From Papilionanthe hookeriana x Papilionanthe teres (lineage: Eukaryota; Streptophyta; Magnoliopsida; Asparagales; Orchidaceae): a stretch of DNA of 64,000 nt. The notes under the pieces were generated by a model, which was given only the letters and a program-made list of their open reading frames with translations, was not told the origin of the DNA and made no database searches. Made by a program: the position numbers and the translations under genes. The DNA lies in assembly GCA_022702705.1 (NCBI GenBank), contig CM040429.1, positions 9,456,038 through 9,520,037 on the forward strand, given 5' to 3'. The stretch's first letter is position 1. Every line of letters begins with the position of its first letter. Below, piece by piece: positions 1 through 10,533 of the stretch.

Positions 1-865
1 GTTATTAAGAGGATTCAACCGTAAAGGAGAAAGAGCCCTCGGTCAATAACGCCATCGATGAAGACCGGTGACTTAGCAAAGACAACCGCAAAATTTCACA
101 TAATCGATTCGTAAATGTCGTTCAACGCTCTACTCGGGCCGATCATGGATACATGAAAACAGGATGGTACCATAATCTCTGCACCAGTGCATCAAATACT
201 ACGATGGAGGGGAACAGTGCATCAAAGGAGACTTGCAACCATTCTCCGTACATGAGATTAGAATCCATGAAGATGCATCTTATTATGCACCGCCAAAGAA
301 AACGATCTTCTCCAGAGATACCGTAACAAATGAAGCAAAGAAAGTTCGAGACAACGAAGAACCTGAAGTTCTAGTCCAACAGTCACTCACCACTCCCTTC
401 CGGCGAGATGGTGAAGGTTTCTCCACAACTCGCATCCGAGGTCGAGGCCGGGGACGAGGCCGTGGTAGAGACACTAGGACAATCGGATGTAAGAAACCAA
501 CCATCAATGTCGATCGGAATGATAGCTCTGAAGAAGAAAAAGAAATCAAGCAAGAAGCAGCAACAATAAGTCGAAAGAAGCCGCAATACAAGATCTCCCT
601 CGAAGATGAAAAGAACGAAGAATACAAATCAATGTACGAGAAGATTAACCACTACGTACATACTATGACCCTAACTTCGATCCATTCTAACAAGATCGAG
701 GGTATGGTGGTCAAAGAGGTACGTAGTGACGGTGCAAAGCCGATCAAATTCTACCGTGGTGCTTCTTCCTCCAAAACTGAAAATAATGTACAATTCGAAG
801 ATGTCACTTCATCAGAATTAATGGAATTACCTTTGAGTGGTACTCTCCCCGTGTTCAAAATTTAA
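1..865 (+). pseudogene. Decayed protease C-terminus and protease-RT linker of the gypsy polyprotein
   Basis: Bases 20-180 read, across broken frames, like the end of a Tat aspartic protease; a degraded GRSWIH resembles the family's LLGRPWIH, which usually follows the protease core. From about 190 the frame reads LHQCIKYYDGGEQCIKGD and then QPFSVHEIRIHEDASYY, the usual linker of these polyproteins. The open stretch 233-865 (210 codons) contains an Arg-Gly run (RGRGRGRGRGR, residues about 69-79) and an acidic/lysine-rich segment. The ATG at 233 is internal, not a true start. The gag part is outside the window. Confidence 0.6.
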
Positions 866-1069
866 TTCAACGTGGTTTCTTACCTCGACAATGGACAAAA
901 GGTCAATCTCAACATTTTGAAAAATTATGGAATAACTCCGTCGTCCACCCAATTCAAAGTATGGACTCGGATTCGGCACAGTAGGGTCGGCTGACGATAC
1001 CGAATTTTGCTTGGTTGTCACTTGTGAATCCAATGAAAACCGCATGGAAACTACAGTACGAACTCGAAG

Positions 1070-2450
1070 ATGTACAAATCGAGACGCTCCACCGAATTCG
1101 AAGAAGAAATTAAATCCACAATAGATGAGTTAACGGAAGTTAACTTAGGTACTAGCGAAGAGCCTAGACCTACCTTTGTTAGCTCCTTACTCAACAAAGA
1201 AGACTTCGAAGAAATAATCAAATTATTAATGGAATTTAATGACTGTTTTGCTTGGAACTACGATGAAATGCCAGGATTAGCTCCAGCAGGTTGCAGCCCA
1301 TAAGCTAGGAGTGGATCCTACTTCGTTCCAGCCGACAAGGTCCCGTAAGAATGCGTCTAGAAATCGAACAACAAGTCATAGCCGAAGTTAAAAAGCTAAT
1401 AGACGCTAAATTTGTCCGTGAAGAACAATACCCGACTTGGCTAGCCAATGTAGTGCCAACGAAAGAAGAATGGTCGATCGAATTTGTGTGGACTTCAGTA
1501 GATTTAAACAAGGCATGTCCAAAAGATGAATTCCCTCTACCGATCCTGCAACTAATGATCGACATTGCTTCAACACATGAAATATTCTCGTTCATGGATG
1601 GATCTTCGAGATACAACCGGATAAAAATGGCTCCGTAAGATGAAAAGCTTACAAGCATTCGTAACGCCGATCGGAGTATTTTGCTACACAATGGATGCCA
1701 TTCGGATCGAAGAACGCAGGAGCGACCTACCAAAGAGCAATGACAAGAATTTTTGATGATCTCATCCACAATCAAGTCGAATGCTACGTGGACGATGTGG
1801 TCATCAAAAGCAAAGTAAAGGAAAACCACTCGTATGATTCGAGAATTGTTTTCGAACGATTAAGACAATTTAACCTTAAGATGAATCCCTTAAAATGCGC
1901 CTTGGCGTCACCTCCGGAAATTCTTAGGATTCGTTGTCCGACATCGTGGAATTGAAATCGACCCGGAAAAGATTAAAGCTATCTTAGAAATGCCGCCTCC
2001 CAAAACCTTAAAACAACTACGATCTTTTCAAGGGAAGCCGGCATATCTTCGACGCTTTATCTCAAACTTGTCGTGTAGGTGTCAGCCTTTCTCGCACTGA
2101 GTTAAAAAGGACGCCAAATTTATTCGAGAAGAGAAATGCCGAAGGCCTTCGAGGACATTAAACAATATTTAATGACACCTCCCGTCTTAGCAGCCTCGGC
2201 CTCGAGTAGACCGCCGATACTTTACACCGCGGCTTTAGACGACTCTCTCGGAGCCCCGTTAGCCTGAGTCAATGATGAGGGTAAAGAAAATGCTCTATAC
2301 TACTTAAGCCGTCGTTTACTTCCGACGGAAGCAAGGTATCCCGCAATTGAAAAGCATTGTTTGGCCTCGATCTTCGCCGCTCAAAAGCTCGTGCACTACA
2401 TGCTTTCTCACAAGGTCAACCTCGATTTCGAAGTTTAATCCATTGCAATA
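1070..2450 (+). pseudogene. Gypsy reverse transcriptase, broken
   Basis: Three open pieces (1070-1303, 1351-1638, 1695-1955) in different frames together cover the RT fingers and palm. Recognisable blocks are FAWNYDEMPGL, KKLIDAKFVREEQYPTWLANVV, SVDLNKACPKDEFPLP, FSFMDGSSRYNRI (motif A Asp kept) and YVDD at 1785-1796 (catalytic pair kept), followed by the MNPLKCALA block. Further degraded sequence to about 2450 resembles the thumb/connection (KTLKQLRSFQGK, YLRRFISNL). Stops after MAP (1639) and several frameshifts rule out a working enzyme. Confidence 0.85.
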
Positions 2451-2454
2451 CTTG

Positions 2455-3100
2455 ATGACTCGTCCAACACTTTCCGGCGGACTTGCCGATGGTCAATGAT
2501 ATTATCGCAATTCGATATAACTTTCGTGCCTCTTCGTGCCGTAAAGGGACGAGTCTTAGCAGTACTTCCTCGCAAAGACACCCTTTGCCGGCAGAATCTC
2601 CTCTCAATGATGATTTGCCGCATGAACAAATAATGAACCTAGAAGACCCCGATGATCGATGTTGGGAATTATATTTCGACGGAGCATCTTCAAGGCACAA
2701 AGACGAAGAATCGCAAGTGATAGTGCCCTGTAAGGCGGAATCGGGCTAATCTTTATAACACCGAGCGGGGGATGTTAAGATACTCCTACCACTCGACGTA
2801 ACCATGTACAAACAACGGCGTAATATGAAGCCCTCATAACGGGATCGGAATTAACTATTCAAATGGGGATAACGTACATCAATATCTACGGGATTCACGC
2901 TTAATCATTCAACGTATCGTCGGACAATACAGTAATTTTTAAACCAAGACTCGAACAATACTTCCAAGATGCCATACAAATTGTTGGAACAAATTCCAAA
3001 TGTGACAATCTACAAAATTCCTGAAAAGAAAATGCTTTAGCGAGATGCTTTAGCCCGTCTCGCAAAAAAATTTGCCTCGTTTGCAAGATGAATCAGTGGA
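2455..3100 (+). pseudogene. Gypsy RNase H domain remnant
   Basis: WELYFDGASSRH at about 2662-2697 is the start of the RNase H fold used by plant gypsy elements, with the first catalytic Asp in FDGA. Later, about 3030-3075, DALARLAKK is the usual end of this domain. The stretch between is disrupted by stops. It lies between RT and integrase, as expected. Confidence 0.65.
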
Positions 3101-3369
3101 AGTGTCAGCTCACGGACGTCGAGTCCTATCACAACTCGACATAGACACAATACACAAATCGAAAAGGAAAAAGAATCAACTAGCAAGAAGTGACGTAAAA
3201 ACACGTAAGATCGGCGACAACCATTACTGACACTACCCGCAAACAGAAAGCTACCGGACGATAGGTCGCTAGACCCATCGATCAAGAAAAGAACTCGTCC
3301 TACGCATTAATAAACAACACATTATACGGAAGGTCTTTTCGATCAAATGTGGCTAAGGTGCCTAAGCGG

Positions 3370-4510
3370 GTCCGAGGCCCGTGAAATTGTTAAAGAGGTG
3401 CATTCAGGACTCGTGGCGCTCACCACCGGGTCCGAAGATGAAAATGAAAATTAAAAGACTAGGGTACTACCGGCCCTCGATGATGACCGACCGCATGAAA
3501 ATCGCCAAGAACCGTCACCAATGCCAAGTGCACGGAGTGGTTCTACACCAACCTCCAAATGTGCCGCACCCGACAATTGCGTCGTGGCCATTCGAATGTC
3601 GGGGCACGTGATATAGTGGGTCCGATAGAACCACCATCTTCAAAAAGACATCGCTTCATTCTTGCGGCTACAGATTACTTTTCCAAGTGGGCGAGAGCAG
3701 CTCCACTTAGAGAAGTAAAAGCACACCACGTGCTACGCTTTTTCAAGAACCAAGTTGTCTACCGTTTCGGAGTACCGCCCGAGATCATCTCGTATAATGG
3801 GTCCGCATTCGAAGCACACAAATCAACAATTTTGTCGGAGACACGGAATCGACCGGCGATACTCGACAATTTACTACCCAAGAGCAAACGGTCTCGCTGA
3901 GGCTTTTAATAAAACTCTCGTTCAAATCTTAAAGAAAACCTTGGACGATAATAAGAGAAATTGGCACGAGAAATTGTTAGAAGCCTTATGGGCCTACCGA
4001 ACAACTTTCATAACTCCTACTCAAGCTACACCTTACGCTCTGGTGTATGGGTCTGAGGCAGTTGTTACCTTTAGAGGTTCGAGCCTTCCTTCACTCGAAT
4101 TGCAGCTTGCAAACAAGATCACGACGAAGAAAACGCCGGATTACGACTCGAAGAATTAGAAAGCTCGGAAGGGAAAAGACTTGCAGCCGCAACGTAATTT
4201 AGAACTATACCAAGCTAAGATGGTTCAAGCCCATGACAACCGGGTCCGCCCAAGAACCTTCAAAGTCGGTGACTTAGTTCTCGTTCTCAAGAGACCTATT
4301 CTCGCACACCGCAAGATGAGGAAAATTCGAACCCACTCGGGAAGGACCATTCGTGGTCGAAGCAAAGATACTCGTGAGGTTCCTACCAGCCTAGTGAATT
4401 GCCAGGGAGAACGACATATGCTTCCGATCAACTGGACGATACTTGAAAAAGTATTACGCTACCTGATGTCTCGAAGGAATGGATTCTTCATCCCTAAGAA
4501 ACACGGGTGA
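3370..4510 (+). pseudogene. Gypsy integrase with a substituted catalytic Asp
   Basis: The zinc-binding N-terminus is degraded (3380-3560). The core reads ATDYFSKWARAAPLREV (first catalytic Asp kept, about 3674), then VPPEIISYNGSAF, where the second catalytic Asp is replaced by Tyr (codon 3793-3795), then after a frameshift NGLAEAFNKTL with the catalytic Glu. The C-terminal part at 4181-4510 has YQAKMVQAHDNRVRPRTF and KVGDLVLVLKRPI, the GPF-like integrase tail of the Tat lineage without a chromodomain. Several frameshifts and the Asp-to-Tyr change mean it is inactive. Confidence 0.85.
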
Positions 4511-4762
4511 AGTAATTACTTATGATTGGGTCCGAACCCAAAAATAATAAAATGTGCTAAGATAAATAAAATCATGATAATAAAGTTTTCCTTGTTTTCC
4601 TTTCCAAATCAAAGTCTCTTCCCTGATCTTATCCTACTTCATCCCTGTTAAATTCGAGAATAAAAAATATGTATAAAAAAAATGTATCTTTAGTAAACAT
4701 TTTCTTAATGTTCTTGTTCTTAGTACAGCCCCTGATCCTTTTCCTTGTCTTTTCGCAGGGAA
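4511..4762 (+). promoter_or_regulatory. AT-rich spacer ending in a splice-acceptor-like site
   Basis: There is no ORF between the integrase end and the next ORF. The spacer ends in a pyrimidine tract, CCTTTTCCTTGTCTTTTCGCAG, with AG at 4757-4758, four bases before an ATG at 4763. This looks like a plant 3' splice site. It would suit expression of the downstream ORF from a spliced RNA, as known for env-position ORFs of other retroelements. No donor can be identified in the window, so this is inference. Confidence 0.4.
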
Positions 4763-6232
4763 ATGTCGAACGGGCGGTTGGTCCTGAACTTTAAGAATGG
4801 CGTAAGCCTCGCACTCGATGAAAAGAGGGTGAAAGATGGAGCGATAATCGAGATCGACTCGGATTTTGCACCAGCAGCCTACAAGTACGAGGAAAGTGAC
4901 CGGGTCCCGCTAACCGAGAAGAACTACCCGGCAGTACAAGGATGAGAGTGGGTGGCCCAAGCCACCAATCCAACAACAAGAAAAGAAAAGCAAACACCGA
5001 AGAAGATAAGAAAATGAAGTCCGTAGTCGCTACAGCGGAGGGTAGGCTCGTCGCCGCCGCGCCCACGTAGATTCAAGAAGTTCGAAGGGCTACTCTCACG
5101 ACCACGCAACGAAGAAATAAGAATCGCCGTATCCGTAAGATGTTAACAAAACTAGCCGCGACCACGCGACGAGACAATTGCTAATGCCAAGACACACATT
5201 TCAAGGACACCGGTTCACCGAGAACCCGGAGAAAGGAGGCCAGCTCCTAGGATAACAGAAAGAACCGTGGAAATCTCCAAAAGATCGAAGAAAGAAGGCT
5301 ACCACGCCACCGGATAGAACCACCAATAATGCATGACCTTGCTGCGTAAGCAACCCCGGGGATGTCCCGACTGGCATCATCCCCGAGGAGCCAAGGTATG
5401 CGAGGGAACGTGAAGGGATTGAACCATATATCCCACAATATGTCACAAGGCCTCGCCATCTCAGCATCATTCCGGAATACGAGCTGGAGAGAATGCGTAA
5501 TGTTGAAAAGAAAATTTTTGAATACTTCGAGAGAATTAAAGGAAGAAGGATCAACATACTAGAGGGCCTCGAGCTACATACCGACGTATTCTCGTAGTAT
5601 GAACAACGAAGAAATCGTGGATTGTATCCGGATTTGAAGAGAATGGGCCGAGCAGGCCGCCCGAGGGAAAACACATACTCGGAACCCGGAGATGGATGCC
5701 AGGGAAAGGAAGAATCACAATACAATGCGGATGCTGCTACAACTTTGCTGAAGACAGAAAGGGAAACCCACCGGGGATACTCCGTCATGGGCAAGTAGAT
5801 CCGATGCCATTAGTCATCAAGAGAATGGTAAAGAGATTGATAACATGGAGGGTACTGCCAGCAGATTGCATACCCAATAGCTGCATTATCAACATCTACA
5901 AACAGGGTGACTGCATACCCCCACATATAGATCACCACGACTTCGTCGACCCTTCCGCACGGTCTCTTTCCCGAACGAGTGTAACATCATGTTCGGATCC
6001 GACCTCCGGATAAGCAGGCCCGGGTGAGTTCCGAGGGCCAGTAAAGATACCTTTACCGGTGGGTTCCGTCATGATATCGCAGGGCAACGGAGCAGATATC
6101 GCTAAGCATTGCATACCGAGAGTGCCGATGGAGCGAATCTCGCTTACTTTCGAGAGAATGGACGACGAGCAAGATGCCTTACCATTTCCAACCGCACCCG
6201 CAGCTAGAGAACCTCCGCCTTACGAGTTGTGA
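4763..6232 (+). pseudogene. Accessory ORF with AlkB-like 2OG/Fe(II) dioxygenase domain (ALKBH9/10-like)
   Basis: The ORF starts MSNGRLVLNFKNGVSLALDE and has a basic segment NNKKRKANTEEDKK that could be nuclear-localising. From 5472 it carries the N-terminal part of a plant ALKBH9/10-type domain (ILEGLELHTDVFS), then NTYSEP, WMPGKGRITIQCGCCYNFAED, NIYKQGDCIPPHIDHHDF, CNIMFGSD, IPLPVGSVMISQGNGAD, IAKHCIP and RISLTFERMDDEQ, ending at TGA 6230-6232. The iron ligands HxD (codons 5924 and 5930) and the distal His (6107-6109) are present, as is the first Arg of the 2OG-binding RxxxxxR. The second Arg position is Glu, with Arg one residue later. At least five frameshifts or stops break it (for example near 4940, 5595, 5620, 5950, 6021). 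The full span, about 490 codons, is close to plant ALKBH9/10 proteins, which remove N6-methyladenosine from RNA. It lies in sense between pol and the 3' LTR. A captured host cDNA is the main alternative to a family-wide accessory gene. Confidence 0.8.
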
Positions 6233-6841
6233 GTTACATGGGAAATATCACACCTCCAACGTACATCCAGTCGGCACCCTCGCCAAGGATGGCTTGGAAG
6301 GTGATGTTATCGACCATGTACCCCACTATTCGTACATGGATTTTTGACGGATGCTTCTTTCGATGAACCAACAAAGATCATACACTCGTCCGTTTCGAGT
6401 CTACATGGATTGTATGAAATGTATTCCGCATCGAGTTGTACGATGTATTTTCAACATGATTGGAATGAAAGTGACCATGTCACATTTTTGGCCTTCACCT
6501 CTTTTGTGCAAATTGATTGGGAAACGCCATTAAAGTTAAATGAACTTCGAACAAAGAACAGAAAAGAAACAAAAAAAAAGATAAAAGAAAACTTTCTAAA
6601 AAAAATCTAAAAATGATGAACACCAAATTCACATGAACATTAAATAAACGATAAAATAAAATTTGAATCATTAAAAGATAAACGAAATCAACACAAATCT
6701 CAAATTCCATCCTTCCAAATTTCAGATTCAATTTCTTCCAAATTTCAAATCAAATCTTAAATCAAATTTCAATCGAGTTCAAACTCATCTCTATCAAATC
6801 TCAAATTCGATCTTCTAGATCTCGAATCAAATCTCAATCGA
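6233..6841 (+). other. AT-rich noncoding segment between accessory ORF and tandem array
   Basis: The ORFs here are short and unlike known proteins. The stretch becomes rich in TCAAATC/TCAAATTC words that grade into the tandem repeat, consistent with a retroelement 3' untranslated region. Confidence 0.5.
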
Positions 6842-7905
6842 AAATTCAAATTCAAACTTTTGGGTCGAGGATTTTACATCCAAGACTGCACTACTTTAGG
6901 ATCATTTTCCTATTGCACTGAAATACATCAAATTCAAACTTTTGGGTCGAGGATTTTACATCCAAGACCGCACCGTTTAGGATCCTTTTCCTATTGCACC
7001 GAAATACATCAAATTCAAACTTTTGGGTCGAGGATTTTACATCCAAGACTCGCACCGCTTTAGGATCCTTTTCCTATTGCACCGAAATACATCAAATTCA
7101 AACTTTTGGGTCGAGGATTTTACATCCAAGACTCGCACCGCTTTAGGATTCTTCCCTATCACATCGAAATACATCAAATTCAAACTTTTGGGTCGAGGAT
7201 TTTACATCCAAGACTCGCACCGCTTTAGGATCCTTTTCCTATCGCACCGAAATACATCAAATTCAAACTTTTGGGTCGAGGATTTTACATCCAAGACCGC
7301 ACCGCTTTAGGATCCTTTTCCTATTGCACCGAAATACATCAAATTCAAACTTTTGGGTCGAGGATTTTACATCCAAGACCGCACCGCTTTAGGATCCTTT
7401 TCCTATCAGACCGAATACATCAAATTCAAACTTTTGGGTCGAGGATTTTACATCCAAGACCGCACCGCTTTAGGATCCTTTTCCTATCGCACCGAAATAC
7501 ATCAAATTCAAACTTTTGGGTCGAGGATTTTACATCCAAGACCGCACCGCTTTAGGATCCTTTTCCTATCGCACTGAAATACATCAAATTCAAACTTTTG
7601 GGTCGAGGATTTTACATCCAAGACTACACTGCTTTAGGATTCTTTCCCTATTGCACTGAAATACATCAAATTTAAACTTTTGGGTCGAGGATTTTACATC
7701 CAAGACTGCATTGCTTTAGGTTCTTTCCCTATCGCAATGAAATACATCAAATTCAAACCTTTGGGTCGAGGATTTTACATCCGAGACCGCATCGCTTTAG
7801 GATCTTTTCCTATCGCAATGAAATACATCAAATCAAAATCAAACTCTCGAGGTTAAGGATTTTACATCCAACACCGCATTACTCCGAGATCTCTTCTCAT
7901 CGCAA
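6842..7905 (+). repeat. Tandem array, ~82-bp unit, about 13 copies
   Basis: The word TGGGTCGAGG recurs at 6861, 6943, 7024, 7107, 7189, 7272, 7354, 7435, 7517, 7599, 7681 and 7762, a spacing of 81-83 bases, with a degenerate thirteenth unit near 7845. Units are nearly identical in the middle and diverge at the edges. The array sits between the accessory ORF and the 3' LTR, where Tat/Ogre elements are known to carry variable tandem repeats that can seed satellite DNA. Apparent ORFs across it are by-products of the repeat. Confidence 0.95.
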
Positions 7906-8323
7906 CGATTCAATCTAATCAATTCAATTTTCTTTCAAGGTTGAAGATGTTACATCTAAAACCTCAAAATTCCAATTTTCCTTTCAAATCAAGTCCTTCA
8001 AATTAATTTTGACAAAACTTCAATCTAAATTGAAACTCCAAACTAAAATCCAAGCTCACACATCAAAACTTAAATTGAAACAAAATAAAATCTAAATCGA
8101 AATTCTCCCAGGTCATGTGATTTGGGATTCACCTCCTTTTCCTTTCCCCAGCGAGAGTTCTGGTATCTCCAGTTTTGGAAACATACCTGATACTCCCCAG
8201 CGGAAACTCTTCTACTTCGTCCTAAGTTCGTCACTGGACATCTCGTGTTAGTTTTGTTGATCGCTTCGGCCAACGCCATACGCGCGGTGTGCTCCGTCAC
8301 CACCACACCTATCGGGGTCCATT
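7906..8323 (+). other. Segment between tandem array and 3' LTR
   Basis: Noncoding. It should hold the polypurine tract, but only a weak purine run (CGGGG, about 8313-8317) lies just before the LTR start, so the tract is eroded or the LTR edge is slightly off. Confidence 0.4.
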
Positions 8324-10525
8324 TGTCGACCTCATTTTCGATGAGGTCTTCTCTTCTTCTTTAAGTACTTTAGATCTAGCCTTATGCTTTTCCTTTCGAC
8401 TATCTTAGAGGACTAGAATCGGGACCCACCTTTAGAAATTCAAACCACTTCTTAACTCCCCGCAAACTCCACAAACTTGATCGTAGACCCCTAATCACCT
8501 AGAGGGTTGAAATCAAATGTGGAAGTTTAAAGGATGAGTTCCTATAGACTCTTTCGGCCTCAGACCGCCCCGCGCGGCCCTGGTCCGTGTAGGCCGACTT
8601 ACACACACACTACACTTACACACTACACTTCCACACACTTCCTAAAACTACACTCATACCCAACTTGACCTCCTCGACTCATGTAGGTGATTCACATGGA
8701 TGGTCCTTAACCCCTAAGCCCTCGCTAAGAGGTTAGGAACAACATAATGAATGCCTCAAATGAGTCCTTTCATGGCTCATATGGGCTTGATATGGCTTCA
8801 TGGCTCAACCAAAATAATTTCTTTCCACTTAAATTCACCCAATCTTCAATTTCCCAAATTTTCAATTTTCGACCCCCGGACCCTACACCCGCTTACTCTA
8901 CCCAAAACCCTCGAAATTACCCAAATTTCTCAAAAATTTCCAAATTACCCAAAATTTTCCAAAATCAATCCCAAACATCTCCACATCACTCAAATTGATC
9001 ATCCATACCCAAAAATACCAAAAATTCCAAGAAAACCTCCTAATACCCTCCAAATACCCAAAATACCCTTCTTGGCCTAAAAATCCAAAAATTCAGAAAA
9101 TTCCCAGAAAATTTCATAAAATCCCAAATATTCCCAATTTCATTTTGTCCAACTACACCATGGGCCAATTTTGTCAATTTACCCTACTTTTGTCAAAACC
9201 CCCAATTTGACCCATTTTAACCCAAAGTGAACCCAATGTCAAACCAAACCTTCCCAATTGACCCCAATTTTGGTCTAATTCAATTCTAAACTTCAATTCA
9301 ACATCCCCAATACCAACCTAGACCAAATCCAAGTCCAATTTGATTGACATTTGGATCTAATCTCACTTTTGGCCTTAAAGCCCAATTTGGACCCATGACC
9401 CAAACCTAACTCAAACTCACTCAATTCAATTCCAATTAACCCCAAATCTTTTCTAAATCTTCCTTAACATTCCCACAAACAAAACACTAACATGATTTGC
9501 CCAAAATTTAGACCCAAACCCCACTCAAACTCAACCCAAGGTTAAAAGGCCCATTTTTGACCTAAACCCAAACCTAACCCAAATTCAACCCAATTCAAAT
9601 CCAAATCACCCCCAATTTGTTTCAAGTCACTCATGACACATCCATGAGCTAAACCCAACAATTATTTGGCCCAACCTCTTTACAAAATTTCCATCCATGA
9701 ATTCATTTTTAAATTTAAAGGCCCATTCCTTAAACCATTTTAAAAGCCCACTTCCACCAAATCCAAAACCCCAAAAAATTCTTCCAAAGCCCATATGACA
9801 TTTCCCCTCATCATACTTTCAATTAAAATCATCCCTAAGTCCTAAACCAATCATCAAATAATTCTAAATGAAGCTTCATCCAAATTTCCACCAAATTATC
9901 CAAAATCCTTAAAATCCTTTTTTATGAAATCGACCAAACCTTTTCCCAAGCCAAATGGAGCCATGGAGCCATGCACAAGCCATATGCAAGCCATGAGAGC
10001 CTCTTTACATGTCACCATGCCATTTTGGGCAAAAGGAGGAGGCTCTTTTCTTAATTCCTAAAGGTGATTAACCACTTCCATGACTCCACTAAACCATGCT
10101 TAAGCCTAATCGTACTTGATCGCGACTTGATCCCACTAATCAAGCCGATCCAAATCACTTTCTCCTCAGCCTAAACCAGGCCTCTGGGTGGTGCACCTAG
10201 CCCAAATGGGTGGGTTGACCCATTTAGGTCCAAATTTAGCCATGCCCCATTCTACTTTGAATCAAAGCCTTTACACATGGCAATTGCCAATCGATTGCAC
10301 AAACCTCCAGCCCCGACCCACCCGACCTCGAGGGTGACCCATGCTCGGCCGGCCGGCCACCGTGCCGCCGGAAAACACCATGGCCGAGAGCTCACATGTG
10401 AGCCAACATTGAAATTCTCACTTGCCGAGCCGCCCCATGCCCAGTGGTCACCATGGCCGATCTTCTCCTCACCAGCAGCAGTCGATCCCAAGCCCTAACT
10501 CCCCGCGAGGCCCTCCGACCAACTC

Positions 10526-10533
10526 TATTTAAA
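10526..10533 (+). promoter_or_regulatory. Possible LTR TATA box (copy A)
   Basis: TATTTAAA lies inside the GC-rich block of LTR A, about 2.2 kb from the LTR start. LTR B has TATAAAA (61,919-61,925) at about the same distance. It is a candidate core promoter of the retroelement; there is no transcript evidence. Confidence 0.3.

Noticed and set aside
6860..7577. Several overlapping ~70-95-codon open frames with repeated GRGFYIQD/FGSRILHPR words
   Set aside because: They arise because the ~82-bp repeat lacks stops in more than one frame. The unit length drifts between 81 and 83, which would change frame, so there is no real protein.
6842..7905. CRISPR-like look of the array
   Set aside because: The whole 82-bp unit is repeated. 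There are no unique spacers, and this is a plant genome.
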